The translations under genes were made by a program, and so were the position numbers. This document shows, piece after piece, positions 34,222-42,813 of a stretch of DNA of 64,000 nucleotides; the stretch's first letter is position 1, and each line of letters opens with the position of its first letter. The stretch covers positions 1-64,000 of the forward strand of contig CANRPF010000005.1 in NCBI GenBank assembly GCA_947632375.1, given 5' to 3'. Below the pieces are notes generated by a model, which was not told the origin of the DNA, did not search any database, and was given only the letters and a program-made list of their open reading frames with translations. The stretch is from an uncultured Bacilli bacterium. Its GTDB lineage: Bacteria; Bacillota_I; Bacilli_A; RF39; UBA660.

Positions 34222-34223
34222 TT

Positions 34224-34454
34224 TTATTCTCCTCCTAAATCTTTTTGTTCGTGCATGATTTCGTCAAGTAATTCTAAACCTTCTTCGTCTTCTTCCTCTG
34301 TTTCTTCTTCAACCTCGTAGTCATAATCAACGTAGAAATCAAAGTTGCTTAAAATATCATTTAAAAATATTTCTAGTGCGTCCATTTTATTGTCAGCTTC
34401 AACTTCTTCTTCTTGGTCGAAAGAACCAGCTATTCTTACTCTGTAATTTTTCAT
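34224..34454 (-). CDS. Very acidic small protein
   Basis: 76 residues from ATG 34454 behind GGAGGTG. Starts KNYRVRIAGSFDQEEEVE; the second half is mostly Asp/Glu. DNA-mimic-like charge, no family recognised. Confidence 0.6.
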   Translation of the reverse strand: MKNYRVRIAGSFDQEEEVEADNKMDALEIFLNDILSNFDFYVDYDYEVEEETEEEDEEGLELLDEIMHEQKDLGGE

Positions 34455-34456
34455 TC

Positions 34457-34702
34457 TTATACACCTCCATTCAAGCAATAGACATCTGTAACTTTTCTTT
34501 GTTTCTTATATCCTTCTTCTACACAAGTTGTAACTCTGAAAATGGTATCGTCAAGTATATAATCTTTGGTGTTTTTATCCACATCTTCAACCTTAATCTT
34601 TCTCTCGTCGTTTTGGATTTTAAAGAAATCCTTTAGGTCACTACAACCTACTGTTTTGTCTGGTAGATATTTCACTATCCATTCAATTCTGTCTAAACTC
34701 AT
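34457..34702 (-). CDS. Hypothetical protein
   Basis: 81 residues with three Cys. No family recognised. First gene after the promoter at 34730; RBS AGGAGG. Confidence 0.6.
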   Translation of the reverse strand: MSLDRIEWIVKYLPDKTVGCSDLKDFFKIQNDERKIKVEDVDKNTKDYILDDTIFRVTTCVEEGYKKQRKVTDVYCLNGGV

Positions 34703-34729
34703 AATTATCTCCTCCTATCTTATATATAC

Positions 34730-34758
34730 ATGATAACATATAAATTTCAAAATGTCAA
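34730..34758 (-). promoter_or_regulatory. Sigma-A promoter
   Basis: Minus-strand TTGACA (34758-34753), 17 bases, TATCAT (34735-34730). It follows the terminator at 34812 and drives the 32.2-34.7 kb operon. Confidence 0.8.
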
Positions 34759-34811
34759 CATTTAATACAAAAAATTTTCATTGTCTTAAAAATGAGACAA
34801 AGTTTACAAAA

Positions 34812-34842
34812 AGAAAATGATAGGTTTTTATTCCTATCATTG
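34812..34842 (-). terminator. Rho-independent terminator
   Basis: AATGATAGG and CCTATCATT form a nine-base stem, followed on the minus strand by TTTTCTTTTT. It ends the 34.8-39.9 kb operon. Confidence 0.8.
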
Positions 34843-34843
34843 A

Positions 34844-35668
34844 TTAGTGCAAGTAAACGTCTTTATCTTTGGAATATTCTTTAAGTCTATCCCAAAACTC
34901 TCCAGCTGGAATATCATACTCTTTATATATATTATACCTTTCTTCTTCGTCTACGTCTTTCAAATCAGGCATTTTTTCTCCTTTTGCATTTACATAATAG
35001 GGCTCTTCGTCATAGTCATATTCATAACCAATAGTTTTAATATTGTACCCCCTGTACTCGTCACCACTTATAGTGATATAAGCGTCTTTGTTAAAAACAA
35101 GTCTTTTAACAAAATCGTCATTTGTACTCAATTGTTCTATTAATCTGTCTCCGTCATAATCATAGACATGGTCTACATAATTACCACCATATCCACCTAG
35201 TATTACAACACCCCTTCCTGTTAAATCTCCATTATCTTTGTCGTCGTCAATATATTTAAAGACGTCTTTAGGATTAGGATTTCTGTATCCGTCTTTATTA
35301 TTTTTAACAAATTCTGAATACCTTTCCTTTTTCATGCTATCTGTTAGTGGAAGAATATCTTCTGTATCCATATCATAATAAGTGTCATTATCTAAATATT
35401 CTTTTACTACTTGCTTCCATATTTCCCATACTCTATCTTTAAATTTCTTTATTGTTTTTTTATCACAATTCTCTTTTATAATCATGTAGACATATGCTAG
35501 TTTTTCGTCCCATTCGTCTACAAGCCTAGAGGGATACCTACCAAAAGTATAGTCATGTTCAAGACTATCGTCAATATTCCATTTATCTTTACTTACTTTA
35601 TGTGGAACAACAATAGCGTGTGTACTACTGCTGTTCGTTTCAAAAGTTCCTTTTCTAATTATTTTCAT
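34844..35668 (-). CDS. NSSSTHS-family protein 2
   Basis: 274 residues, the longest of the five. N-terminus IIRKGTFETNSSSTHAIVV; then a long acidic, Tyr-rich body with GVVILGGYGGNYVDHVYDYDGD and a lysine-rich start of the body. RBS AAGGTG. The body is unlike those of the other four apart from the leader. Confidence 0.7.
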   Translation of the reverse strand: MKIIRKGTFETNSSSTHAIVVPHKVSKDKWNIDDSLEHDYTFGRYPSRLVDEWDEKLAYVYMIIKENCDKKTIKKFKDRVWEIWKQVVKEYLDNDTYYDMDTEDILPLTDSMKKERYSEFVKNNKDGYRNPNPKDVFKYIDDDKDNGDLTGRGVVILGGYGGNYVDHVYDYDGDRLIEQLSTNDDFVKRLVFNKDAYITISGDEYRGYNIKTIGYEYDYDEEPYYVNAKGEKMPDLKDVDEEERYNIYKEYDIPAGEFWDRLKEYSKDKDVYLH

Positions 35669-35677
35669 ATTATCACC

Positions 35678-35917
35678 TTATCCTTTTCTTAACTCTTTTC
35701 TCTTTTCTCTTATTTCTGCTAACACCTCTAAAAATACGTCTTGGTCTTGACTTTTTTCTGCAAGCCACTCTTCGAGTTCTTTCAAAACCTTTTCATATTT
35801 ATATATCCCATTTACACTAGATACAAAGACATCATGTAAAGTGTCAATACAATAATCATGATACCATTTGCCCTTTATTAAATGAGATTGTTCTTCCCCT
35901 ATTTCTTTTTGACACAT
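35678..35917 (-). CDS. Zinc-binding hypothetical protein (start uncertain)
   Basis: 79 residues from ATG 35917. In-frame codons just upstream read KKCV, which would give CVMC paired with HDYC downstream, a plausible zinc site; the only codon with suitable spacing to the GAGAGGTGG site there is ATA at 35932. So the ATG may cut the first Cys off and a non-canonical start is possible. The rest is helical and charged. Confidence 0.5.
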   Translation of the reverse strand: MCQKEIGEEQSHLIKGKWYHDYCIDTLHDVFVSSVNGIYKYEKVLKELEEWLAEKSQDQDVFLEVLAEIREKRKELRKG

Positions 35918-35933
35918 GACACATTTTTTTATA

Positions 35934-36290
35934 TTACCACCTCTCTCCTAAATAAATAGACATTGCCATTTTATCTTTATTTACTGCTTTATCAATACTC
36001 TCTCCATAATAATAGATAAAATCTTTTGGAGCGTATTCTTCGTCAAAATCTTCCATGTTTTCGTCAAATATATCGTAAACATTACTATAATGTCTACCTT
36101 TATAAATAAAATCATTATCTTCTGTTCTTGTTATTCTTTTATCTTCGTCAATATCAAGCATTTCATTTTCATATAAGTTTAAAACTTTTTCTCCCATTAA
36201 AAACTTATCATAATCTTCTTTACTAACGATAACTAACGAATGTGTACTACTGCTATTTGTTTCAAATGTATTTCTTCTTTTAAATATCAT
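35934..36290 (-). CDS. NSSSTHS-family protein 3
   Basis: 118 residues. N-terminus FKRRNTFETNSSSTHSLVI, then acidic body with YKGRHYSNVYDIFDE. Overlaps the upstream gene by 11 bases. Confidence 0.7.
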   Translation of the reverse strand: MIFKRRNTFETNSSSTHSLVIVSKEDYDKFLMGEKVLNLYENEMLDIDEDKRITRTEDNDFIYKGRHYSNVYDIFDENMEDFDEEYAPKDFIYYYGESIDKAVNKDKMAMSIYLGERW

Positions 36291-36624
36291 ATTCTTCCTC
36301 CTTTAGTAAATCTAATAAACCAAACTTTTCTGCTAAATCCATTACTGAACCTTCTGTTAAATCCACAAGAGTAATTTTATGTTCACATATTCGCTCTATT
36401 TCTTCTATAAATATATAAACACAAGTCTTTGTAACTAATTGAATAGCGTCTGTTAAAATAAACTCTACAATACATTTTTCTTCATTATCTACTTCTCCAA
36501 CGCCATAAGAATATACACAACCACAAGGAACTATATCCCTTATCTTATCAACCTCTGGATTTTTCTTTAAGAGAACTTTCATAAATTCCATTGGTAGTGC
36601 TATGTGCCCAACACTCATATACAT
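36280..36624 (-). CDS. Hypothetical protein between NSSSTHS genes
   Basis: 114 residues. IALPMEFMKVLLKKNPEVDKI at the N-terminus, CGCVYSYG centrally and a helical acidic tail. No family recognised. Its start adjoins the stop of NSSSTHS protein 4. Confidence 0.6.
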   Translation of the reverse strand: MYMSVGHIALPMEFMKVLLKKNPEVDKIRDIVPCGCVYSYGVGEVDNEEKCIVEFILTDAIQLVTKTCVYIFIEEIERICEHKITLVDLTEGSVMDLAEKFGLLDLLKEEEYDI

Positions 36625-36625
36625 A

Positions 36626-37027
36626 TTATCTTGCCACCATTTCTATACGATAGTCCATTACAAATTGTCTTAAATTTTCATAATTCATAACGGCTTTATT
36701 TAAGTTTTCTGCTAAAATATCGTCTACACCCTCTATATCAACGTAAGGTGTATCAGTCATTATATCAAAATCAAACGTTATGTCATTATCTGCTAAAAGA
36801 TTTAACATTTGAAACACTCTTAATATATTATCCTCACTTAACAAATAAGTCAAGAGGTAAGATAACATAAATTCCCATGAATTAAGATATGTTTTCATAG
36901 CGTGGTCTGTAAAACTATCTATTGTAAGTGTTACTCTTTTTGGTATATCGGGCTTTGGTAAACTCATAACCAAAGTATGTGTACTAGAACTATTTGTCTC
37001 AAAAGTATCATTTCTAATTAACTTCAT
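36626..37027 (-). CDS. NSSSTHS-family protein 4
   Basis: 133 residues from ATG 37027 (AGGGATT upstream). N-terminus LIRNDTFETNSSSTHTLVM; body hydrophobic-helical (SWEFMLSYLLTYLLSEDNI), unlike the acidic bodies of 1-3. It adjoins protein 5. Confidence 0.7.
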   Translation of the reverse strand: MKLIRNDTFETNSSSTHTLVMSLPKPDIPKRVTLTIDSFTDHAMKTYLNSWEFMLSYLLTYLLSEDNILRVFQMLNLLADNDITFDFDIMTDTPYVDIEGVDDILAENLNKAVMNYENLRQFVMDYRIEMVAR

Positions 37028-37028
37028 G

Positions 37029-37508
37029 TTAATCCCTCCCAAATTCAATAATATTTCCATTTGCAAGAACTATTTTTAATAATGTTTCGTGGTCGAATTG
37101 TAATAATTCTATTAATATATCACCTAAATCTTTATCCCAAGATATTAGTTGGTGATTTATACCAACGATTTCTTCAATATCTCCATGATATTCACTAGGA
37201 AATATAATCTGTTTATGAAATACTTTATTAACTACATCTTCTATTTCCTTAAATTGATAATCCGTTTTTATCATAGCCACTAATTCTGCATAAGAATTAA
37301 CATCATACATATACCAACTTGCAATATGAGATACCAAATAAGACACTTTATCTTTTAGTGTTGTTAATCTCATTTCGTCGTCTGTATCTATCCACCTTAT
37401 TTTCAAATTAGAACTATAAGGCGTATAATTTTCCATTTCACCACCTAAAACTAGAGAGTGTGTACTGCTTGAATTTGTTTCAAATGTTTTTTTTCTTTTA
37501 ATTTCCAT
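37029..37508 (-). CDS. NSSSTHS-family protein 5
   Basis: 159 residues, RBS AGGAGG. N-terminus IKRKKTFETNSSSTHSLVL; body partly similar in style to protein 4 (VSYLVSHIASWYMYDVNSY), so 4 and 5 may be a recent duplication. Confidence 0.7.
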   Translation of the reverse strand: MEIKRKKTFETNSSSTHSLVLGGEMENYTPYSSNLKIRWIDTDDEMRLTTLKDKVSYLVSHIASWYMYDVNSYAELVAMIKTDYQFKEIEDVVNKVFHKQIIFPSEYHGDIEEIVGINHQLISWDKDLGDILIELLQFDHETLLKIVLANGNIIEFGRD

Positions 37509-37522
37509 AATATCTCCTCCTT

Positions 37523-37870
37523 TTATCTATAATAAGCTGTACTACTTATTAATTCTTTAGTAATTACATATTCTATATCTTCGTCACTTTTTATAGTGTC
37601 ACCATTTTCTAAAATTACCTCTTTATCAGTAATATCGACTACTTTTTTGCCATTTACCCAATCGTCTTTTATAATCAAATTTTTTAAATTGTTTTCTACA
37701 ATAGGCTCGTAATCTTGAATAAATCGAAGACAATCCATTGAAAGTGTTGGCTCGCACCAATGGTCTAACCACTCTATGTCAAAGCAAACATAATCATTTT
37801 CCTTATCAACCTCTTCTAATTTTGCAATTAAGCCCTCAAATCTAGCGTATTGCCCTGTTTTTATTTCCAT
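37523..37870 (-). CDS. Hypothetical beta-rich protein
   Basis: 115 residues. Starts KTGQYARFEGLIAKLEEV, a small beta-barrel-like pattern; acidic. No family recognised. RBS GGTGAG. Confidence 0.6.
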   Translation of the reverse strand: MEIKTGQYARFEGLIAKLEEVDKENDYVCFDIEWLDHWCEPTLSMDCLRFIQDYEPIVENNLKNLIIKDDWVNGKKVVDITDKEVILENGDTIKSDEDIEYVITKELISSTAYYR

Positions 37871-37871
37871 T

Positions 37872-38213
37872 TTATCTCACCTTTTCAACTTTATTGATAT
37901 TTTTGTATTCACTAAGAATAGGTATTCTAAAACCTGACGTAGTTATTTTATATGTTTTCCCTTTCTCTAGCTTTCCATAAATATCAGAACTATCGAATTT
38001 TGCTTTCCAAAATAAGTCACTTATTTTATAGATATTTTTTCCACAATCTACCAAATAAACACCGTCTCTATCATAATTTTTAATCCATTTGTCTTCTACT
38101 TGACAAGTTGTTGTTTCTGTATTCATATATCCTATTGAACAATAACCGATACAAAGAACTATGAATATTAAGAAAACCAGTCCTCCACCTAACGCTCTGT
38201 CCATATCTGTCAT
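37872..38213 (-). CDS. Single-pass membrane protein
   Basis: 113 residues. One membrane span (GLVFLIFIVLCIGYCSIGY, about 11-29) then an extracytoplasmic-type domain with two Cys (CQVEDKW, DCGKNIY). The start overlaps the stop of the small upstream gene (ATGA). Confidence 0.65.
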   Translation of the reverse strand: MTDMDRALGGGLVFLIFIVLCIGYCSIGYMNTETTTCQVEDKWIKNYDRDGVYLVDCGKNIYKISDLFWKAKFDSSDIYGKLEKGKTYKITTSGFRIPILSEYKNINKVEKVR

Positions 38214-38383
38214 TTTCTTTTATTCTCCCCTTTCACTTTCTGTTTTACTTTAACACTATAATTTTCTATGTGTTCAACTTCTTTTTCTATATCTTCTATA
38301 TTTTCTAATTTTTTAATATCAGTGATTTCATGATTATCATTTCTTAACTCTAAAATTATCTCGTAAATATCTTTGTCGCTCAT
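38210..38383 (-). CDS. Small charged protein
   Basis: 57 residues starting MSDKDIYEIILELRND; ATG 38383 follows GGTGGTG. Lys/Glu-rich helix, no family. Stop overlaps the membrane gene start, indicating coupling. Confidence 0.6.
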   Translation of the reverse strand: MSDKDIYEIILELRNDNHEITDIKKLENIEDIEKEVEHIENYSVKVKQKVKGENKRK

Positions 38384-38400
38384 TATTTCACCACCAATTC

Positions 38401-38763
38401 TTAATCTTCATTTATATACTCGTCTAGTAATATGTGAAAAGTTAAAAAACAATTTTCATAACCAACTTTTGCGTCGAATAAATAACCTCTTTTATCTTCG
38501 TCTTCTGTCATTTTAATAGTTTTTTCAATATCTTTTAATTTATCTCTAATTACTTTATCGTAAACACGACAAATCTTTTTTATCTTATCTGTTTCTTCAC
38601 TATTTCTTACTGCTAATTTTTCCAATATTTTATTTTCTTTCTTTAATTCGTCAAAATAAACTAGAAACGCTAATTGTTGGTCGTCTAAAGGCTGTTCTGC
38701 ACCTATTACATAATCAATTATTTTCTCTCTATTCCATACTTTTGGATTGAAGTTTGGTATCAT
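38401..38763 (-). CDS. Hypothetical helical protein
   Basis: 120 residues from ATG 38763, which overlaps the upstream TGA; AAGGTGG lies inside the upstream gene. Helical with EKTIKMTEDEDKRGYLFD. No family recognised. Confidence 0.6.
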   Translation of the reverse strand: MIPNFNPKVWNREKIIDYVIGAEQPLDDQQLAFLVYFDELKKENKILEKLAVRNSEETDKIKKICRVYDKVIRDKLKDIEKTIKMTEDEDKRGYLFDAKVGYENCFLTFHILLDEYINED

Positions 38764-39284
38764 TTCATATTCACCCACCTTAAATATAATTCTCTTATAT
38801 CTTCATTTTCATTTGCATAATCACTATAATCTTTTTCTCTTTTTATTTTTTCTATGATTTTATCCATTTCTTTTTCGATTTTTTCTTTCTCTGTATATTC
38901 CCCACGATTTTTTAATTTCCATTTATAGTTGTCATTTTCCACCTTTAATCTTTTTCCATTTATATAAGGCTCTAAATAATCTTCGTCAAACTCTCTATGT
39001 TTCACGATAGACTGCTCAAATAAATCACAAGCCGTAGATAGCATTCTTTGTATATCACAGGCTTGCTCGGAATTTTTTTCCGTATAACCCCCTTGGTAAA
39101 CAACGCCTTTTATATCGTCACTATAATAACAAACCATATCGAAACTAATATCTCGTATCATTTTTAATATCTCTGGTAAAGTCATAGTAAGAATAATATC
39201 TTCTGTTTTATCTTTTAATCTGTCAAAGTTAATTTCATTAGCAAAAAAATCTTTTCTGCTTTCATAACTATTCTTTTTCTCCAC
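38760..39284 (-). CDS. Hypothetical charged protein
   Basis: 174 residues if started at GTG 39284 after GTGGTG; an ATG at 39320 would add a Lys-rich run encoded within the upstream gene. Helical, strongly charged C-terminus. Family not recognised; start uncertain. Confidence 0.55.
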   Translation of the reverse strand: MEKKNSYESRKDFFANEINFDRLKDKTEDIILTMTLPEILKMIRDISFDMVCYYSDDIKGVVYQGGYTEKNSEQACDIQRMLSTACDLFEQSIVKHREFDEDYLEPYINGKRLKVENDNYKWKLKNRGEYTEKEKIEKEMDKIIEKIKREKDYSDYANENEDIRELYLRWVNMK

Positions 39285-39672
39285 TATCAACACCACTTTC
39301 TTTTTCTTCTTTTTTTGCAATGGTATATAGATAATCTTCGTTAATTGTTTTCAATACGTTTATATTATTGTCATAAGTTTTCTTCATTACATTAATAAAC
39401 TTATCTATATATGCCATGTAATCCTTTAAAAAGGCTTGTTCTTCTGCACCTTTTATCTGTGGTAGTATATTATCATTCATAAAATCTTCCCACTTTTCTT
39501 GGACAGGTTTATTGTCCTCTCCAAGCGTGTTATGTATCGGTTTTAAACTACCAAATACTAATTTTTCCACATTTAATTTTGTTTGCAAATTGTTAATTAA
39601 ACTTTCTGCAACAAAAAGTCTTTTCTTATCGTTCTCTTTTAAAATTATTTCTTTTTCTTTCTCGTTTTCCAT
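39268..39672 (-). CDS. Hypothetical helical protein
   Basis: 134 residues, RBS AGGAGG. Central VFGSLKPIHNTLGEDNKPV between helices. No family recognised. Overlaps the downstream start. Confidence 0.6.
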   Translation of the reverse strand: MENEKEKEIILKENDKKRLFVAESLINNLQTKLNVEKLVFGSLKPIHNTLGEDNKPVQEKWEDFMNDNILPQIKGAEEQAFLKDYMAYIDKFINVMKKTYDNNINVLKTINEDYLYTIAKKEEKESGVDSGEKE

Positions 39673-39673
39673 G

Positions 39674-39880
39674 TTAATTATATTCCTCCTTATTTATTGT
39701 TCCACACTCTGTACATTTTCCAACATCACTTACCAACATTTCATTAAAACCCATAGTCAAGAAGAATAATGCCGTTCTTTGTGTTGTACTTTGGTCTTTT
39801 CCTAAATATTCGTGTAAAGTTTCCTTTTCACAATGTCGACAATAAAGAGTTATGTACTCTCTGTTCTCGTCTTTAAACAT
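39674..39880 (-). CDS. Zinc-ribbon protein
   Basis: 68 residues from ATG 39880 behind GGGAGAG. CRHCEKET and CTECGTIN form a two-CxxC ribbon around a hydrophobic middle (ALFFLTMGF). First gene after the promoter at 39911. Confidence 0.65.
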   Translation of the reverse strand: MFKDENREYITLYCRHCEKETLHEYLGKDQSTTQRTALFFLTMGFNEMLVSDVGKCTECGTINKEEYN

Positions 39881-39910
39881 AAAAATCACTCTCCCTTATA
39901 CCTTACAAAA

Positions 39911-39939
39911 ATATTATCATAAAATTAAAAAAAAGTCAA
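39911..39939 (-). promoter_or_regulatory. Sigma-A promoter
   Basis: Minus-strand TTGACT (39939-39934), 17 bases, TAATAT (39916-39911) with TGA extended -10. Nearly the same sequence as the promoter at 29961 including the T-rich spacer. Confidence 0.8.
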
Positions 39940-39968
39940 GCAAATAATCTTAACTTTCCCACAAAATT

Positions 39969-40505
39969 TTAATTTTCATTTATATCACGTTTTTTCCTTC
40001 CTCTTTTAGAGGTAATTAGGGCTTTTATATCATTAGGACTATAAACCCTATATTTATAAAATCTGCTGCTAAAATTCTTTTCCTTTTTGTATACATTATT
40101 TAATAACATTTTTCTTTGTTGGAATAAATTAACTTTATTTTTCTGTTCCATGAACATTTGTTTGATTTCCCACTCGTCTGACAATTTTCTTCTTTCTTTT
40201 CTACATTTCTTTAATAGTTTTACAAATTTCAAAGCACTATTAGGTGTAAAATCATAGTCTTCAAGTTCCACAAAGTGCAATAAATCATTTAATATATTGT
40301 CATTTTCCGATTGTTTTTCGGAGATGTCATTAAAATAATTATCTAAATCATTTAAGTAATCAATTGCCTTTTGTATATTATCAACAATTTCCATGTGTTT
40401 CTGTGTATCTTTTTCTTCTATATTCTCTTCTTTTTTACTTTCCTTATGCTCTGTTTCAAGCAATTCTTTTACCTCTTGTGAGGGCTCTAATGTAGTTTTC
40501 TTCAT
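39969..40505 (-). CDS. Hypothetical charged protein
   Basis: 178 residues, acidic N-terminal half, basic C-terminal half ending TSKRGRKKRDINEN. The motif RVYSPNDIKALITSKRGRKK could be a DNA-binding tail. Follows the recombinase gene and may work with it (inference). Confidence 0.55.
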   Translation of the reverse strand: MKKTTLEPSQEVKELLETEHKESKKEENIEEKDTQKHMEIVDNIQKAIDYLNDLDNYFNDISEKQSENDNILNDLLHFVELEDYDFTPNSALKFVKLLKKCRKERRKLSDEWEIKQMFMEQKNKVNLFQQRKMLLNNVYKKEKNFSSRFYKYRVYSPNDIKALITSKRGRKKRDINEN

Positions 40506-40521
40506 GTTTTATCACCACCCA

Positions 40522-41466
40522 TTATAACATATTTTCTCTTACGAGTTTACTATCATTATTTATCATAGTCTCTCTTATAACTTTATCACTTGTGTGTACG
40601 TATGTGTTTGTTGTAGTAACATTGTCATGTCCTAGAATATCTCTAACAACATTTAAAGGCGTACCATTGTTTGCCATTGCTGTTGCTCCTGCATGTCTTA
40701 TTTTATGTGCTGAAAAGTGTTGCCACCAATCTAATCTACCACTATACAAAGGACTTTCATTAAATCTTTTTGCATTGCTTTTTAAACACTCGTCAAAGTG
40801 TGTACTTTTTACTGGTAAACCATTTCTAGTTACAAATAATAAATTAGTATTTAAATTATTTCTTTCAACAACACCTTTTCTATAATTATTAATATACTTT
40901 TTTGCTATCTCAATTGTTAATGGACTGAAATCTATACGTCTTTCTTTATTTCCTTTACCAATAACATAAGCATAACCTCTTTCTATGTCGTCAGTTGTAA
41001 TCTGTATTAATTCACAAAATCTAACACAAGTGTTATACATAATCTGACACATTGCTTTTGTTCTTAAATTTCCAATAAAGGAAATGAAATCAATTGCGTC
41101 CTCTTCGTCTAAAAATTTTACTTTCCTTTTAGGTACTTTAGGTGGTACTATCTCAAAAATTTCTTCGTCTATAAGTTTTCTAATCTCTTTATTTTCTTTT
41201 CTTATATATTTAAAAACCTCTTTAATCTGTGCTAGTTTTACTTTTCTACTATTAGCACCATTTCCTTTATCTGTTAAATATTTAAGAAAATCTTCTATAT
41301 CTTTTGCCGTTACATTTATAATGTCTTCTTTTGTTTTTAAACCTTTATAGTCAGCAAACTCTTTAAATCTATCTACGTATTGTAACATAGATTTCTCTCC
41401 TCTACCTTCGATTTTTAACTTATATTCCACAAAATCATTAAGCACCTTATCAACATTATCTTTCAT
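40522..41466 (-). CDS. Tyrosine recombinase (XerC/D-like)
   Basis: 314 residues. Core-binding SAM-like N-domain, then catalytic Arg in CVRFCELIQ (about 150), Lys in IGKGNKERR (about 172), HKIRH (about 251), LGHDNV (about 275) and the nucleophile Tyr in TNTYVH (about 286). Full set of active residues. No attachment site or excisionase is seen nearby, so it may serve dimer resolution or inversion rather than lysogeny. Confidence 0.85.
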   Translation of the reverse strand: MKDNVDKVLNDFVEYKLKIEGRGEKSMLQYVDRFKEFADYKGLKTKEDIINVTAKDIEDFLKYLTDKGNGANSRKVKLAQIKEVFKYIRKENKEIRKLIDEEIFEIVPPKVPKRKVKFLDEEDAIDFISFIGNLRTKAMCQIMYNTCVRFCELIQITTDDIERGYAYVIGKGNKERRIDFSPLTIEIAKKYINNYRKGVVERNNLNTNLLFVTRNGLPVKSTHFDECLKSNAKRFNESPLYSGRLDWWQHFSAHKIRHAGATAMANNGTPLNVVRDILGHDNVTTTNTYVHTSDKVIRETMINNDSKLVRENML

Positions 41467-41471
41467 TTGTT

Positions 41472-41693
41472 TTACACCTCTTTCTTATTTTTATTCAGTT
41501 TATCATTTTTTTTAACTTTTGTCAAATAATAAATACCCTCTTTTTCTATTACTGACACGTCAAAATTTATTAATTCTTTTACAGCCTTAACTTGTTCTGT
41601 AAAGAAACAATAACCATGTCCTTTTGATTTTAAATCTCTTGTAGTTTCTTTTACTACAGAGTTAAAACTACTTCTACCTATTTCCTCTTCCAT
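41472..41693 (-). CDS. Hypothetical protein
   Basis: 73 residues from ATG 41693 (AGAGAGG upstream). Contains GHGYCFFTEQVKAVKEL. No family recognised. Adjoins the recombinase start. Confidence 0.6.
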   Translation of the reverse strand: MEEEIGRSSFNSVVKETTRDLKSKGHGYCFFTEQVKAVKELINFDVSVIEKEGIYYLTKVKKNDKLNKNKKEV

Positions 41694-41697
41694 ACTA

Positions 41698-41811
41698 TTA
41701 CCTCTCTTCTTCGTCATATTCTTCATAATCTTGAAACATTTTATCTTCTTGTCTTTCTACAACCTCGTCTACTACTGATTTGCATACTAAAGTCATAATT
41801 AAATTTAACAT
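41698..41811 (-). CDS. 37-residue acidic peptide
   Basis: Starts MLNLIMTLVCKSVV, a short hydrophobic segment, then an acidic tail (YEEYDEEER). GAGGAGAG precedes the ATG at 41811. Too short to classify, but the ribosome site and tight spacing support translation. Confidence 0.5.
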   Translation of the reverse strand: MLNLIMTLVCKSVVDEVVERQEDKMFQDYEEYDEEER

Positions 41812-41831
41812 TATTTTTCACTCTCCTCTGT

Positions 41832-42092
41832 TTATACGTCTTTAATTTCATAATTTTCTTCTAAAATAAATTCTAAAAGTTCGTCAGTAGTATATATTCC
41901 ATGTAACCAATCTATTACATAATCATTGCCATATTTACTACAATATTCCTCTATAATATCTTTCTCTCCGTCGTCATTTTTATCAGCATAATCATAATAA
42001 TTTACTAACACTCTATCTATTTTTTCTAGTGTTTCTGTATCTAATTTATTTTTTAAATCTTTATAACCTACACAAGTATTTAAAATTTCCAT
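41832..42092 (-). CDS. Hypothetical acidic protein
   Basis: 86 residues, very acidic, helical (YGNDYVIDWLHGIYTTDELLE). No family. One base after it begins the next gene's stop-start junction at 42093. Confidence 0.6.
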   Translation of the reverse strand: MEILNTCVGYKDLKNKLDTETLEKIDRVLVNYYDYADKNDDGEKDIIEEYCSKYGNDYVIDWLHGIYTTDELLEFILEENYEIKDV

Positions 42093-42536
42093 TTATTGTT
42101 CCTCTCCTATTAATAGATATTTTACATCTTCATATAAATATTTAATATTTGTTTCTCCATTTTCTATTTCCGATAAAATATAATCATAAATTGTACTTAC
42201 ATCTTTATTTTTTTTGTAATAATTTATTGCTTGTTCTTTATTTTGGAAAGTTCTTTTTATTTCTGTATTTTTATCAAATAAAACTACATTTATCTCTTTA
42301 GGTTTTGTTATTTCTACATTTTTATTAATTGTTTCCTTAAAACTTTCCCAAAAATCAACATCTTTTAATATATTGGAAATAGTTGTTTCCATATCAATTT
42401 CTACTGCTTGTTTAAAAAGAGTTTTTTCTACTAATTCTGTTAAAAATTCTTCCATTAAGCCCTCTTTTAAACATATCTCGTCTTCTTTATTTTTATATAA
42501 TTTAAACAATTCTTCTTTTTCTACATCAAAAAGCAT
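42093..42536 (-). CDS. Hypothetical acidic protein
   Basis: 147 residues from ATG 42536, GGAGAG upstream. Mixed helix/strand with INVVLFDKNTEIKRTF. No family recognised. Confidence 0.6.
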   Translation of the reverse strand: MLFDVEKEELFKLYKNKEDEICLKEGLMEEFLTELVEKTLFKQAVEIDMETTISNILKDVDFWESFKETINKNVEITKPKEINVVLFDKNTEIKRTFQNKEQAINYYKKNKDVSTIYDYILSEIENGETNIKYLYEDVKYLLIGEEQ

Positions 42537-42551
42537 ATTAATCACTCTCCT

Positions 42552-42812
42552 TTATTCGTCTTCTTCTCTATTATTCCATGGACAAACATCATAATATTCT
42601 TCTTCAATATCTTCTAGTTCGTCTGCTAATTTATTAAAAGCCTTACTCATTTTTATTAAAACGTCGTTCCACCTCTCGTCTTCATATATATCTACGCACC
42701 CATGTTCTTCATAATTTTCTGCTATATATCTAAATAATTCACTAGGTACTACACCCATTTCAACTATAAAATCAGCAATTGTTTTCTTTTCTATATACTT
42801 TTCTATACTCAT
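42552..42812 (-). CDS. Hypothetical acidic protein
   Basis: 86 residues, acidic; KTIADFIVEMGVVPSELFRYI then an Asp/Glu-rich tail. No family recognised; tiled one base from its neighbour. Confidence 0.6.
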   Translation of the reverse strand: MSIEKYIEKKTIADFIVEMGVVPSELFRYIAENYEEHGCVDIYEDERWNDVLIKMSKAFNKLADELEDIEEEYYDVCPWNNREEDE

Positions 42813-42813
42813 A

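Noticed and set aside
40522-41466. Integrated prophage boundary
   Set aside because: Genes on both sides are phage-like and no attachment repeat or host gene is seen.
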